Source of the DNA: Nicotiana tabacum
Lineage: Eukaryota > Streptophyta > Magnoliopsida > Solanales > Solanaceae
Assembly: GCF_000715075.1 (NCBI RefSeq)
Contig: NC_134102.1
Span: forward strand, 44,463,348 to 44,527,347
Direction: 5' to 3'
DNA: 64,000 nt
Both the position numbers and the translations under genes were made by a program. The notes beneath the pieces are model-generated. The model worked only from the letters and a program-made list of their open reading frames with translations. It was not told the origin of the DNA and did no database searches. Positions within the stretch are counted from its first letter, which is position 1, and each line of letters begins with the position of its first letter. Shown one piece after another: positions 47,181 to 58,500 of this stretch.

Positions 47181-49244
47181 AATCATCAATAATCAATATC
47201 CACTCATAATGTCCACGGTGCCAAAGTTCTCATCTTTTCACAATATTCAACTCTCCAGCTCTTGAATATATGTATGAAGCAATATAATTACGAGGCAACA
47301 GATCACAATAATAGAAATACGGATAAAAACTCATATGGCTAAAATATGATTATGGATAATCATGTAATTTAATTCATCTCAACAATTCAATTAAACAAAT
47401 TTCATATTCAACAGTCTATTCCTAACATTTAATATGAATAGATTAAGCCATGTAAGAACCAAGTCATGAATCAATAAAACAAGTGTATGACTACGACTTA
47501 AGAAAAAGGCCCAATATGGCAAAATATTCATTATGACCAATTTAACAAGTCATAAATTTAAGCATGCTTCTAAGCACAATTACAAGTCATCACCTAATAG
47601 AATCAATGAAATATAAATAACAAGTTTACATAATCCAAACAAGGCATAATCATAAGCCAAACTCTACCAGATATGGTCACAACCTAGCTACATATTTATG
47701 CTCGTTACCGTACATATATGTAGCTCCTAAATCAAGCAACATGCATCAAATAGATTAGCTATACGGAGAATTCTCTCTTACAAGGATAGACAAGAGACTT
47801 ACCTCCATCCCAGAACACCTTCAATTTTTCAAAATAGCTTTTCCTCTCAAATCAACCTCCAAATGACTCGAATCTAGTCAAAAGCAACTCAATAACATCA
47901 AACAAAGCCATAGGAATTAATTTCAAACAATAAAGCTTTAATCTTTAATTAAATCCCCAAAAGTCAATGTGGGCTCACATGGTCAAACCCGAGTCAAGGG
48001 ATAGATCCCGACCACCCATGACCCCACGAGTTTAAATATATGATTAAATTCTAAAATCGAGTCCAATTAACCCTCAAATTTCCAAAATACACTCTCTTAA
48101 GTTGTAGACAAAAATCTCAAATTCTCTTATTCAAATCCATGCTTTGATGTTAGATCTAGTGTTAATTCCATATAAATCACTTACCCCCCAAGCTTATGTG
48201 TGAAACCCTAGCTTCAAACTCCTCAGAATAAGCTCCAAAATTTGGGGAATAAAATAAGAAATCATAAATTCGGTTTTAAATAGTCCATGCAAAAAATATT
48301 GCCCCGCACCGTGAAAATGACTATGCGGACCGCATAAATGATTTGTGGTCCACGAAAGCATTGTGAAACGAAATAGTCCCACTCTCCAGCCATCGCGAAA
48401 TAGATATGGAGTCCGCAGATCCATTCTGCGGTCCGTAATATTCACCGCGAAATTGACCAGACCAAACTCCCCAATGACCGCGAAATTGACGTGCGGCCCA
48501 TAGAACCATTTTGCGATCCGCGCAACCCTTCGTGTAAATGACCTACCAACATCTAATTTCTGCAATCTCACTCCGAACATGTTGAAACTCACCTGAGTCC
48601 CTCAGGACCCAATCCAACCATACCAACATGTCCATAAACACTATCCGGACCTATCCAAAGTCTCAAAACACATCTAAAAACATCACAATAATGAATCGAG
48701 GATCAAATCTAATAGATTTCTCTTAAGTTCGTAAACTTCAAAACTTCCAAACAAACGTCCATTTACAAATTAAAAACCTCGAATCTCAACCAAACTTTGC
48801 AAATAACTTCTATTCAACCATATGATTCTATTCCAAATCTCGAAATATCAATCGAGGTTCAATAATACCAAAGTCAACTCTTGGTCAAACTTATGAATTC
48901 TCTATTTCTTCAAATTGCTAACTTTCGACAAATAGAGCCAAAACCTTCTAGAAACCTCCCAGTCCAAATTCGAACATAAGCTCAAGTCCAAAATCATCAT
49001 ACGAATTTATTGGAATCATCAAGTATCGATTCCGAGGCCGTTTACTAAAAAATCAAACATTGGTCAACTATAACAACTTAATCTTCCTAAATTAGTCTAA
49101 GTGTTCACAAATCACTCTCAAACCTTTCTGAAACCAAACCAATCATCCTTACAAGTCGTAAAACAACAAACAAATAAACATATGAGAAACATCAAATAGG
49201 AAAGTGGGGCTCAAATACATCAAACGACCGGTCATATTGTTGCA

Positions 49245-50129
49245 CTCACCACCAATCGAGGTTCACCGGATACTCGGAGCATTAAATGGAAAGGACTCAC
49301 GTCACTTCAAATTCAAAAGTGATGATGACGGTTTCGGTGGTTTTCCTCTTAAACCTTATCACTTCCCGGATAATATTTCGAAAACTACTCGAAAAATGAC
49401 GGTTTCGACTGGTTACTCCATCCCCGTTCTTTCCATTCTTGTCCCATTTTTCAAACAAAATTTCATGAAATAATAAAATCGGGTAGATTGTCTATTTTAT
49501 CAGTGAACTATATTAAAGAATTTCTTTTTGAAAAATTCCAATTATTCTCAACGACTACTAGCAATTAGTTGTACCATTAACGGTTATATATTAATGAAAT
49601 TTTTTGTAGGTCGTTGGAATTTCTTATTAACTTCCATATCGACGCATAAGTTTAGCTGATAATTCAATTTGGCTGTGAATATTCTCCTACGCACCCCCTT
49701 TTTCCCCTGTCTGTGAATATTCTCCCAATTGGGCAGGAGAGAAACTAGGTGTGTGCCTATTTTGAGAATGGTTTTTATAAGGCAGGCCGAATAAAAAGCC
49801 CAATAAAGAATGAATACAGAAATATTTGTACTCCTCATTCCACCTCATGCTAACTTCTCTTATCCTTTTATTTATCACATTCCAAAGAAACACACTCTTC
49901 TCTTTCTCCCTCCCTCCCTCCTCCATCTTCTTCTTCATTCTCTTCTCTGCAGAGTTTTCTGGCTTCTATTTCAAACCCATTTTGCAAAATTCAAGAATTA
50001 TTGAATAGTTTTTGCTTCATGGACTTATAATTTAATATACGTCAAGATAGTGTACCTATGGTGTGAAAATAAGTGAGAACTTATGACTCCCTTATTATAC
50101 CTTTATGTGAATTTATAGTAGAAATTAAC
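49245..50129 (+). promoter_or_regulatory. SIG2 upstream region and leader
   Basis: There is no upstream gene. Likely features are a TATA-like TTTATAAG at 49774-49781 and a pyrimidine-rich stretch at 49903-49958, typical of plant leaders. The latter ends in 'ctctgcag', which could instead be a 3' splice site of a leader intron. Three short upstream frames lie before the start codon: ATG at 50019 (3 codons), 50058 (ATG GTG stop) and 50083 (11 codons, ending at 50118). An 89-codon frame at 49204-49473 begins inside LTR I and looks accidental. The transcription start is not determinable from sequence alone. Confidence 0.35.
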
Positions 50130-53100
50130 ATGTCTTGCCTATTGCCTCAATTCAAGTGCTTGCCTGATACTTTTGCCCTTAGCTTCAAAACCCATCAACA
50201 GTCTGCCCCTCAACTCTGTAAGTCTCTTCCTTTCCCCGCAAAAAATACTCCGTACCTTTTTTTTTTTTTTTTACTGAGTTGAATTTAATGTATTTTTTTA
50301 AGTAGTTATTTTTCTGATGGTGTTTAAAAGTGAATGTTCAATGAGGAAATATCTCTGTTTTTTATGTAAATGATTTTTGCTAATATTTTCTTGCCAATTT
50401 ATATATTTATGCGACTGAGGTGAGCAATGTTTTAACTTTGTGAATAACTTCAATGAATATGGAGATTCAAAGATTTTGTTTTTAGAAAGAAGAGTCAAGA
50501 CGAAACTTTGGTACTGAATCCCTTATAAAAGAAATCGAAGAAAAGTTCTCAACTTTATAAAAATTTAGATTCTTGATTGATATTAGATGTTGATTTTTTA
50601 GTTATTGAAGAAATTATGTAGGAATAAAAGATTCTGAATGACTGAATCTATCCTTTGTCTACATAATCAGACGGTGATCATTGCTTTTGGCTAAGAGAGC
50701 AAACATCTAATAGTACTTTTTATTTTGAAGAAAAATTTTACAACACGTGAGTCCATTGGGTTTAAATCCTAGATCAACCTCTGCATGTAAACAATGTTGG
50801 CTGCAAGGTGGACTGTATTAATATAAATTAATGTAGTATTAGACTTTTAGATTCTTGATGAAGTCTATACGAATCCAGTTACTACCTAAAAGTAGAAACT
50901 TACTGAGAAACATACATACCTCGCAACTACTGTTTAGGTACACTTAGGGAGAGGGAGGGTGAGGGAACCTAAAGCTAGCAGTTAGTTAAATAACCGGTAA
51001 GCTGCTGAATCGGAACTCTTTAAGGCACACCTTTACTCCCATTTATTCACGCTTTCACACCTCAGCATCGGCAGGGACCCAGAGAGCTGTCTCCGCTTTT
51101 TATTCCCTCTTGCCAATAAACTTTCCCCAGCCTTCGATTAAATCCACTTCTTTCGAAGTAGGTGAAGAGGATCGACTGACCCGGGTTTTCACGAGCATTT
51201 GCGGAGGCCGCCCGGTTTGAGTCTAAATGATTTGGTAGTGCGCAAGCCGAAGGATCGATGTCCTCTAGAGCTAACATAGAAAGAGATTCCCAGATAGCAA
51301 ACCCAAAATTTATTAAACCGAGATATGGAACTCCAGCAAGAAATCTATTGAAGAGTTGGTGTTGGATGGAGCAGGCACACTGACAACTCTGATGTGAATG
51401 AACTTATATTACTCTGAGGATCATAAGTTGCTTGTGTCTATTGATGATGCTTAGGAAAGGTGGGACTCTATCTCCACTATTTATTCCGAGTGAGAGCTTT
51501 ATACAATCAGGACTATCTGTGCTAGTTGTATTTTCAAAAGACACAACTCTTGTGGTTGACTATTTCTTTTAATTTTTTCCTGTCATTGCCTCTGTAAGCT
51601 TGGAAGAATGCGGGGAAGGCAGGCTTGGAGTGGCTCACTAGGTTATTTAATATCATTTTTAGAACGATAAAGATGCCTGAAGAGTGGAGGTGGAGCATGA
51701 CAAGATGCGGGAAGCGCGGCTTAGGTGGTTTGGTCATATGAGTAGGAGGAGCACAGACGCCCCAGTGAGGAGGTGTGAGAGGTTGACATTGGAGGGCCTA
51801 CGGAGAGGTAAAGGTAGGTCAAAGAAGAGGTTGGGAGAGATGATTAGGCAAGACATGACGCAACTGACCGAGGACATGACGCAACTGACCGAGGACATGA
51901 CCCTTGATATGAAGGTTTGGCGGTTGAGGATTAAGGTAGTAGAGTAGGTAGTCTCGAGTGTTCATAACAGTAGTATTGGCACGCAGTCTCACTTTCTGTT
52001 GGTAGTAGGTTTTTATGACTAACCGTTGTTTTCTTTCATTGTTGATCACCTTACTATCTTGTTGTTTTTATTCTGCTTTTATATGGCTTTTTGGTACTAT
52101 CCCTTCTTGTCTATATTTTCATTAATGTGGTGTTATGCTTTCCTGAGTTGACGGTCTATTGGAAACAACCTCTCTATCCTCACAAGGTAGGGATAAGGTC
52201 TGCGTACACACTACCCTCCCCAGACCCCAGGGTGTGGGATAATACTGGGTATGTTGTTGTTGTTATTGTTGTTGTTGTTGTTGCCTCTGTAAGCTTGATT
52301 TATGAGCTGCAGCCTTTTGCTTTGCGACAAGTGTGTGATGACTTCTATTTGGTGATCTACCAGTTTGCATTATACTAAGTTTAGTGTTACTAATAGACCT
52401 GGATGCAGATTGATTCTAAAGTTTTAGCTTGATTCACTATTACTTATATCCTTGCGTGGTTGGGAATGTGTTAATTATCCATATTATAGGACATAGAACT
52501 CCATGGTTCTTAATATCGTCCTTTCTGAAATGCAGCAAAAGGTAGAGATCCTTCTCAATTGCGGACTCAATGTGTCTTATCCACTACATCAACAGCGGCA
52601 GCTACAGTGCTTGATATTGAGAAGCTACAGTTACCATCTATAGACAGATCATGGGAAGCACCCTCGGCAAATGCCACAACCACAGCAGTAGATGTACAGA
52701 GGCTAAAGTTGCAGTCTTTGGAGGCTCAGTCACTGAGATACAGTGGAGGAGTTGCTCTGTCCACTGAGGTACGACTTAAATGGATAGCCTAGAAATATAT
52801 AGAGACTAATCTTGAACGCTGAGAAACTGAATCGTGTTTCTATCTCTCTGAATAGAACGATGAGATAAGTTTCAGGTGGACTTAGTTTTTCGGTAAAAAA
52901 AGAAGAAAGAAGCAGTACTGAGTAGTTCTTTTTCTTTTAAATTTGAGTAGCTTTCTAGGTCACAAGTGGAAGCAGGTTATATATTATATTTGGCCAGAGT
53001 CAAATTTTTATGCCATCGAAATCACTTCACTTTAGCACCATGGTGTCTAGTTATGGTTCCTAATATGCTATTTGTATTGGATCTTACTCTGTCTCCTCAT

Positions 53101-56100
53101 TGGTTGTAATATGCCCAGTGTGAAATATGAAAAGGCTGTTACTTGTAAATTGCTGATTCAGTACGTCTGCAGGCAAACACTAAAGCTGCTTTAGCTACTG
53201 AAAATCTTCTTACGGGTGAAGAAGCTGTAATAGCTGCTTCTGCTGCTGAAGCAGTTGCTTTGGCAAAAGCTGCACTAAAAGTTGCAAAAGATGCTGTGAT
53301 GATGGTCGGCCATAACAACTCAGATAACAATATGGCAGGTGTGGATACTACCCAGCTGCTTGAGAGGTTTCAACCTGGTGAGACGGGGCGACACAGCATA
53401 GTTGGGGAGCTAAAGGCAAGTGAGATGAGATGGAGTGAAAGTAATTCATTCGGGAACTCACTTACAGATTCTGAGGACCTGGAACCAACACATGAAGAGC
53501 TGGAACTTCTTCAAACAGATCTTTTAAATGGTATAGCTGTAAGATCTAAGCGTCAAAATGAACGGAAGGCTAGAAGAGATAGAGCAGCAGAGAGGGCTGC
53601 AGCCAATGTTGTGTCAGTGAAGTCTGGTTTCGCAGGCCGAAAAAAGCGTGCGTCAGTACAAGATGTTGATTACTCTGATCCATTGCGTTACTTGAGAGGA
53701 ACGACAAGTACTTCTAGGCTGCTCACTGCATCTGAAGAACATAAGTTATCAGAAGGAATACAGGTGCTAAGTTGCCCTTTTGCCTTCTGAGATTTTGTAC
53801 AAGCATTTTCCTTTTCGGCTGCAGCAACAAGCACCCTTGCACCAGCTTTTACCTTTCTTTGTTCATCCCAAGTAAATTATATCTTTCCAGTTGCTTATCT
53901 TTGGCTCAAACCTAAGTGTTGTTTCTTAAATCTAAATCTGAAGAACTACTTTCATATTTCTTTCTCTTTTTGTTACATAGTGAGGATCCAAGTCTATAGG
54001 TGCATGAATAGTTTGTGAATCTTTTCTTTACCCTGCTATGGATGTTGATTTCCTATCTGGCTGTGAAGATGTTCAATGAAAGTCAATCTACTTTAGTAAA
54101 CATCATGTCAAAAAGAATACTTCTTGTTTAACTGAAATTGTCTGCTTCCATGAACAATTATGAGCTTTTAGTAGAACACCGCAAAAGTTGCTCTTGGATC
54201 TTTTTGTTTATTGCTTCAAATGAAGGATCTAGTCGCGAACTCTTAATAAAGTGCTGAGACATCATTGTATCTACTGCTAGCTTCTTTCTCAAGTTTATGT
54301 TTATATTTTATTTTTCTGAGGAGTTCACTTCCTACTTTTCCTTGAAAGTGTTATTTTTGTGTTTGTTCTTTAATTAATTTGTGATGACAAAAAAACAGGA
54401 GCTACTGAAGTTGGAAAGGCTTCAGGAGGAGCTTGCAGAGCGCTGTGGGGGTCAGCCCACTTCCGCACAATGGGCTGCTGCAGCCGGAGTTGACCTGAAG
54501 ACCCTACGGAAGCGTATAAGCTATGGAATTCTTTGTAAAGATAAAATGATTAAGAGCAACATAAGGCTTGTTATATCCATTGCCAAAAATTATCAAGGAG
54601 CAGGAATGAATCTTCAAGATTTGGTTCAGGTATATATGGGGCAATTATATATGATCACGAGACAACCCTCAGGGGTTGGCCTGGTGGCAATTGACTTGAG
54701 CCTTGGGGTTTGCTCCCTTTCAAGGTCTCAAGTTCGAAACCCACTGGTTGCAAACAATTTCTGAGGGCCATCGGACTGGGTAAAACCTGAATTAACCGTG
54801 GTGCACTTGCGGGAAACTCCTTGCCGAGGGCCTGTGCACTCCCGGGATTAGTCGGGGCTCAAAGAGACTCGGACACCCGGTGCAAATCAAAAAAAATATA
54901 TGATCACGAGACTGTAGCTCTTCGAGGGATTAAAACCATCAGAAACATAACGTGCTTATATTTGGAAATTGATTTACAGGAAGGATGTCGTGGCCTTGTA
55001 AGGGGTGCTGAAAAGTTTGATGCTTCAAAAGGTTTTAAGTTCTCAACATATGCTCATTGGTGGATTAAACAGGCTGTTAGGAAGTCGCTTTCTGATCAAT
55101 CCAGGACAATTCGGTTGCCGGTATGTGTGACACTCCTGCTCCAAATAAAAAAGAAAGACATGTATGTCTTAGTTGACTTTCCTTGGCTTATCTAATTTTG
55201 AGCATTCCTTTAATTTTTCCATGACAGTTTCACATGGTCGAGGCAACTTATAGAGTTAAGGAAGCAAGAAAGCAATTATATAGTGAAAATGGTAGACATC
55301 CTGACGAGGAGGAACTAGCTGAAGCAACGGGATTGTCAATGAAGAGGCTCACTGCTGTGATGCTAACTCCTAAAGCTCCAAGATCACTTGACCAGAAAAT
55401 TGGATTCAACCAAAATCTCAAACCTTCGGTTGGTCCTGGAAAACATTTCTTGTTTCTTTTTACGTTCTTGATGATCCTGGAAAATCTTTCTTTTCACATT
55501 TTCTGGCATTGTTGTGTCCAATCCAGCTATTCTTGAATTAATTTTATGTGTGGTTACAGAACTTTATTCACTATATACTAAGAGCCCGTTTGGACATAAA
55601 AAAAATTTCTCTTTTTTTCAAAAACATTTCACTTTTTTTCGAAATCGGCGTTTGTTCATAAAATTTCCAATCTTATGCATTTTGGAAATTTTGGAAAATT
55701 TGAAAAACTCCAAAAAGCTGTTTTTCAAAATTTTCACTCACAAAACTTCAAAAACAACCCAAAATTACATTCATGTCCAAACACAACTCTAAATTTCAAA
55801 TACTATTTTCACTTGAAATTTTTTTTTCCCCTATTTTGGAATTTTACAATTCTTATGTCCAAACGCCCACTAAAATTACAAAGCTACTTAGGGGTGTGGC
55901 CCTTTCCGGACCCTGCGTGAATGCGGGATGCTTTATGCGCCGGGTAACCCCAACTACAAAACCTACCATCAAGTGAGGTGACTTTACTGTTATAGTGGGT
56001 TGAACTTTGGGGCTTTACTTTTATAGCGAGTAAAGTATAGTTACTTTAACGTGGCAAAAAACAGTTTTATAATTTAACTGTTATAGTAGATAAAATTCAG

Positions 56101-56554
56101 ATGCTTTAATGGGAGAAAAAGATAGTTTTGTGACTTTAGTGTTAAAATGGATAGTATTCAGTTACCATACGTGAAATTAACCCTGCAATTCTTGATTCTT
56201 ACCACTTCAGAATTAATTGACTCTTATTTGTTGTGCTAAGCTATATCGGTTTCTTTTACATATGGTGTTCAGGAAGTGATTGCAGACCCTGAAGCCAAAA
56301 CATCAGAAGAGACATTGATCAAGCAGTTCATGAAACAGGACCTACAGAAGGTTTTAGATACCCTGAATCCAAGGGAGAGGCAGGTTATTCGATGGCGATT
56401 TGGACTGGAAGATGGGAGGATGAAGACATTGCAAGAGATTGGGGAATTAATGAGCGTAAGCCGGGAGAGAATCAGGCAAATTGAGTCTAGTGCATTCCGC
56501 AAGTTAAAGAACAAGAAAAGAACGAAAAATTTGCAGCAATATATTACTGCTTAA
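50130..56554 (+). CDS. SIG2: Plastid sigma-70 factor SIG2/SIGB, seven exons
   Basis: It encodes a nuclear-made specificity subunit for plastid-encoded RNA polymerase (in Arabidopsis SIG2 serves several plastid tRNA genes). Coding exons are 50130-50217, 52536-52768, 53173-53763, 54399-54629, 54980-55120, 55228-55428 and 56273-56554. All introns are GT-AG and the joined frame is open for 588 codons. Residues 1-30 ([10 protein letters not shown]...) look like a transit peptide. An Ala-rich helix (about 117-147) and a basic patch (about 228-267) follow. Region 1.2 starts near 276 (DPLRYLRG). Region 2 spans about 350-428, with [10 protein letters not shown] at 405-414. Region 3 is about 429-495. 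Region 4 has the helix-turn-helix at 547-574 ([20 protein letters not shown]). The match to Arabidopsis SIG2 is by recall. The start is the first in-frame ATG. No defect is seen in the exons. Confidence 0.93.
51010..51290. other. GC-richer insert in SIG2 intron 1, origin unclear
   Basis: The segment stands out from the AT-rich intron by base composition ('ggaggccgcccggtttgagt', 'gtgcgcaagccgaaggatcg'). It lacks LTR, SINE or LINE marks that I know. Its texture resembles plant organelle DNA, so a nuclear mitochondrial insert is possible, but I cannot name a source. A 71-codon minus-strand frame crosses it without a recognisable motif. Confidence 0.3.
51603..52280 (+). mobile_element. RTE-type LINE fragment in SIG2 intron 1
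   Basis: A perfect 17-bp duplication, TTGCCTCTGTAAGCTTG, flanks it at 51586-51602 and 52281-52297. The left part translates to [20 protein letters not shown] (RT core). It then jumps to [20 protein letters not shown], the C-terminal end of plant RTE LINE RTs, so it has lost its 5' end and an internal piece. A 21-bp tandem repeat (51857-51898, 'acgcaactgaccgaggacat') lies in the C-terminal part. The 3' end has the usual 'ctcacaaggtaggg.taaggt' and '.ctccccagacccca' sequence and a (GTT)n tail (52251-52280). Confidence 0.9.
54664..54895 (+). mobile_element. tRNA-derived SINE in SIG2 intron 4
   Basis: The 232-bp unit is flanked by a perfect 17-bp duplication, ATATATGATCACGAGAC, at 54647-54663 and 54896-54912. 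It has an A-box-like 'ggcctggtggcaattgac' and a B-box-like 'caagttcgaaaccc' (RNA polymerase III internal promoter). The body ends 'gacacccggtgcaaatc' and an A-run precedes the second duplication. The body resembles the SolS SINEs of Solanaceae; the family name is from memory. It lies 34 bp after the exon 4 donor and 84 bp before the exon 5 acceptor. Confidence 0.9.
55581..55871. mobile_element. hAT-like MITE in SIG2 intron 6
   Basis: Inverted ends are AGAGCCCGTTTGGACATAA on the left and TTATGTCCAAACGCCCACT on the right (complement AGTGGGCGTTTGGACATAA), with three mismatches. The 291-bp interior is A/T rich with many 'ttttcaaaa/ttttgaaaa' runs that can fold on themselves, and has no coding capacity. 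The 8-bp target duplication could not be confirmed. Confidence 0.75.
55892..55950 (+). mobile_element. SINE-type fragment in SIG2 intron 6
   Basis: 'gtggccctttccggaccctg', then 'cgtgaatgcgggatgcttta', then 'tgcgccgggtaacccc' follow a plant-wide repeat motif in which 'ggaccctgcgcatagcggga' precedes 'gcaccgggctgccc'. Only about 60 bp remains, with no ends. Confidence 0.5.
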
Positions 56555-56745
56555 GAGTCTCCAGAAAAATAGAAGTATTCACTTTCTATAGTTCATTGAG
56601 TCTTCATTGTTTGATAGGAAAAGTTGGTTCTTCTTTAACAATTTTTTTTTTTTGTTCAGAACTTTGCAAACATTTTGTGCATAATACAAAAAATTTGGTT
56701 CAAATGATTGGAAGTTGGAACATTAAATTTTCTGTTCTTCATGGG

Positions 56746-56751
56746 AATAAA
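56746..56751 (+). terminator. Possible poly(A) signal of SIG2
   Basis: AATAAA lies 192 bases after the stop codon in a T-rich 3' region. Plant poly(A) signals are loose, so this is only a candidate. Confidence 0.35.
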
Positions 56752-56759
56752 CGTATTTA

Positions 56760-57849
56760 AAAATTTCTCCTAACATTATGCCCATCTACAATTATTGCGC
56801 ATTAAAAATTGTGGTACTTTAAGCAAAGCAAATGACATAGTCCCTTATTAGCAAGCAGTGCCTAAGATGCCGTTTGTTTCGAAAATAAGGTGATAGAAAC
56901 TAAGAATCCACCTCTTACAGAAAATCAGGTTTTCTATCAATTCCCACAGTAAGCAAGCAACAAATTGTAAAACCAAACATTATAGGGAACCCGGTTTTTT
57001 ATTTATTCCCACAGTAAATTTCTAAGAGTAACGAAGAATATCAAATACATCACTGTTTGGAATAGAAATAAACAGTAACAACGTATAACTCCAGAAACCA
57101 AAATATATGGAAAAAAACTGGCCACCATAATATGTATAGCACGGAATTCCACTGCGCTATACCTTAACGGCCGTTTGTCCGTTAAGATATAGCGCCGTGA
57201 AATACCGCGTTATATTTGAACTTAAATGGACGGGAAGGTATAGCGCCTATAGCGCGGTAAATAAGGGCGCTATATCTGCATAAATACCATCTTCTTCCCC
57301 AAAAGAGAACATCCCCCCCCCCCCCCCAAAAAAAAAAACAAGCCAAAGCCAGCGGTCCCCCTCTCCATTTATAACGGAAAAAAACTCGGGTGGAGCCTAC
57401 CGGTCCAACAAGAAGTGTAGATTCTCAGTCACACATCGTATCTAAGGCGTTATCTCGTAGTGGGTTGCTTGTTTCGGCTCCGAATCACCGAATCTTACTT
57501 TCTAAAAAATTTAAATCAAGGTATTCCGACTTATTTTTTGTTAAAACTCATGTATAAAAAATGCCTATTAGTTGTTTTTACTGTATTCTATGTTATTTCG
57601 TGATTGTTTTACGATTTAATTAATTTTTTATTTTTTATCCAAAATAACAAAGACTCAAGAAACCTAAGGACGTAAGATATCTTCAATCTTTGGATCTGGT
57701 CCTAGAGGTTGCAGCAGCTTTGTTCTTGATAAAGGTGGTGGCTAGCACTTGAGAGAATATGATTTTTGGATTTGCAAGTATTGCGGAAATGAAATCTCTT
57801 GCCTCATATTGATAATATGTGTGTGTTAGGTCATCAAAGATGATGCAAT
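56760..57849. other. Spacer downstream of SIG2
   Basis: No gene is supported. It contains a long inverted repeat (57142-57207), a smaller 'tatagcgcc/ggcgctata' hairpin (57239-57274), and a C-run next to an A-run (about 57312-57338). The part after 57340 is unique-looking AT-rich DNA. Confidence 0.45.
57142..57207. repeat. 29-bp inverted repeat with TATAGCGC core
   Basis: Arm 57142-57170 pairs with 57179-57207 (4 mismatches in 29) around the 8-base loop CCGTTTGT. The inner arms are 'gcgctata..cttaacgg' and 'ccgttaag.tatagcgc'. It is CpG-rich in an AT-rich spacer. Confidence 0.85.
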
Positions 57850-58500
57850 AAAGTGTCCTTTAGTTTGGCCTTAGCAAGCTACAACTGTGTTGTTGTACTG
57901 GTGCCAGACGATACAGTGCAACAACTTTTACAATTGTAGATTTGACTGTACGACGACCAGAGGAACTGATCCCTCTCTATTCCCTTTGCTATACTTTTAT
58001 CTAATTTCATTGAGAATTGAACCAAACATTTGACTAGTCACTCTAAACGCAAGGGAACTAATTGTATCAGGTTCCTTATCTAGTTGACTTGTACTGTGAC
58101 CGGAGGAACTGATCCCTATATGCCCCCTCTGTTGTTTCCTTATTTGATTTCATTGAGAATAGAATCAGACATCTGACTAGTTACTCTGAACGCAAGGGAA
58201 CTAATTATATCAGGTTCCTTATCTGGTTCTCTCATGAAGTTTGTCAAATCATCAAAACAGAAGACGCATAACTTATCAATTTGCCCCTTTTTGATGATGA
58301 CAAACTTAGAATTAATATTTCCCCTACGAAGCAGATCTCCACATTATTCCCCTTACGAATCAACCATATTCCCCCCGAGAAACTATCCCAAAGGAATTGA
58401 TTACAACTGGTTTCTCGAGACTGTTTGGCAAATCATCCAAACACAAAATAACATAACTTATCAATTTTTTCCTTGTTGATGATGACAAACCCAGAATTGA
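57850..58500 (-). repeat. Copia 3' LTR region with internal duplications
   Basis: Tandem copies of about 140 bp lie at 57955-58097 and 58098-58236 ('ggaactgatccct', 'cgcaagggaactaatt', 'caggttccttatct'). A second duplicated pair lies at about 58239-58330 and 58427-58512 ('tttg.caaatcatc', 'cataacttatcaatt', 'gatgatgacaaac'). On the minus strand the latter read GTTTGTCATCATCAAAAAGG, a motif seen at the 3' LTR border of SIRE-like copia elements. The exact LTR ends are not determined. Confidence 0.45.

Larger units (their letters stand above)
46068..49244 (-). repeat. 5' LTR of element I
   Basis: The plus strand starts TGTCATGATTCAAAA at 46068 and ends CATATTGTTGCA at 49244 (3177 bp). An (AT)n run lies at 46797-46850, a minisatellite at 47035-47180, and a 'tgcggaccgca' block at 48300-48560. 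Bases 49245-49249 (CTCAC) should be the target duplication; the partner is lost with the truncated 3' LTR. It is the last repeat before the SIG2 gene, 0.9 kb upstream of the start codon. Confidence 0.82.

Noticed and set aside
40205..49244. Element I as an active retrotransposon
   Set aside because: gag, protease and RT are broken, the primer site is decayed and the 3' LTR is truncated.
49204..49473. 89-codon frame upstream of SIG2 as a separate gene or exon
   Set aside because: It starts inside LTR I and has no recognisable domain or splice context.
54664..54895. tRNA gene
   Set aside because: The B-box-like 'agttcgaaaccc' belongs to a tRNA-derived SINE with target duplications; no cloverleaf can be drawn.
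54821..55195. Continuous frame across the exon 5 region as an alternative protein
   Set aside because: It begins inside the SINE. Only 54980-55120 matches the sigma family, with good splice sites at both ends.
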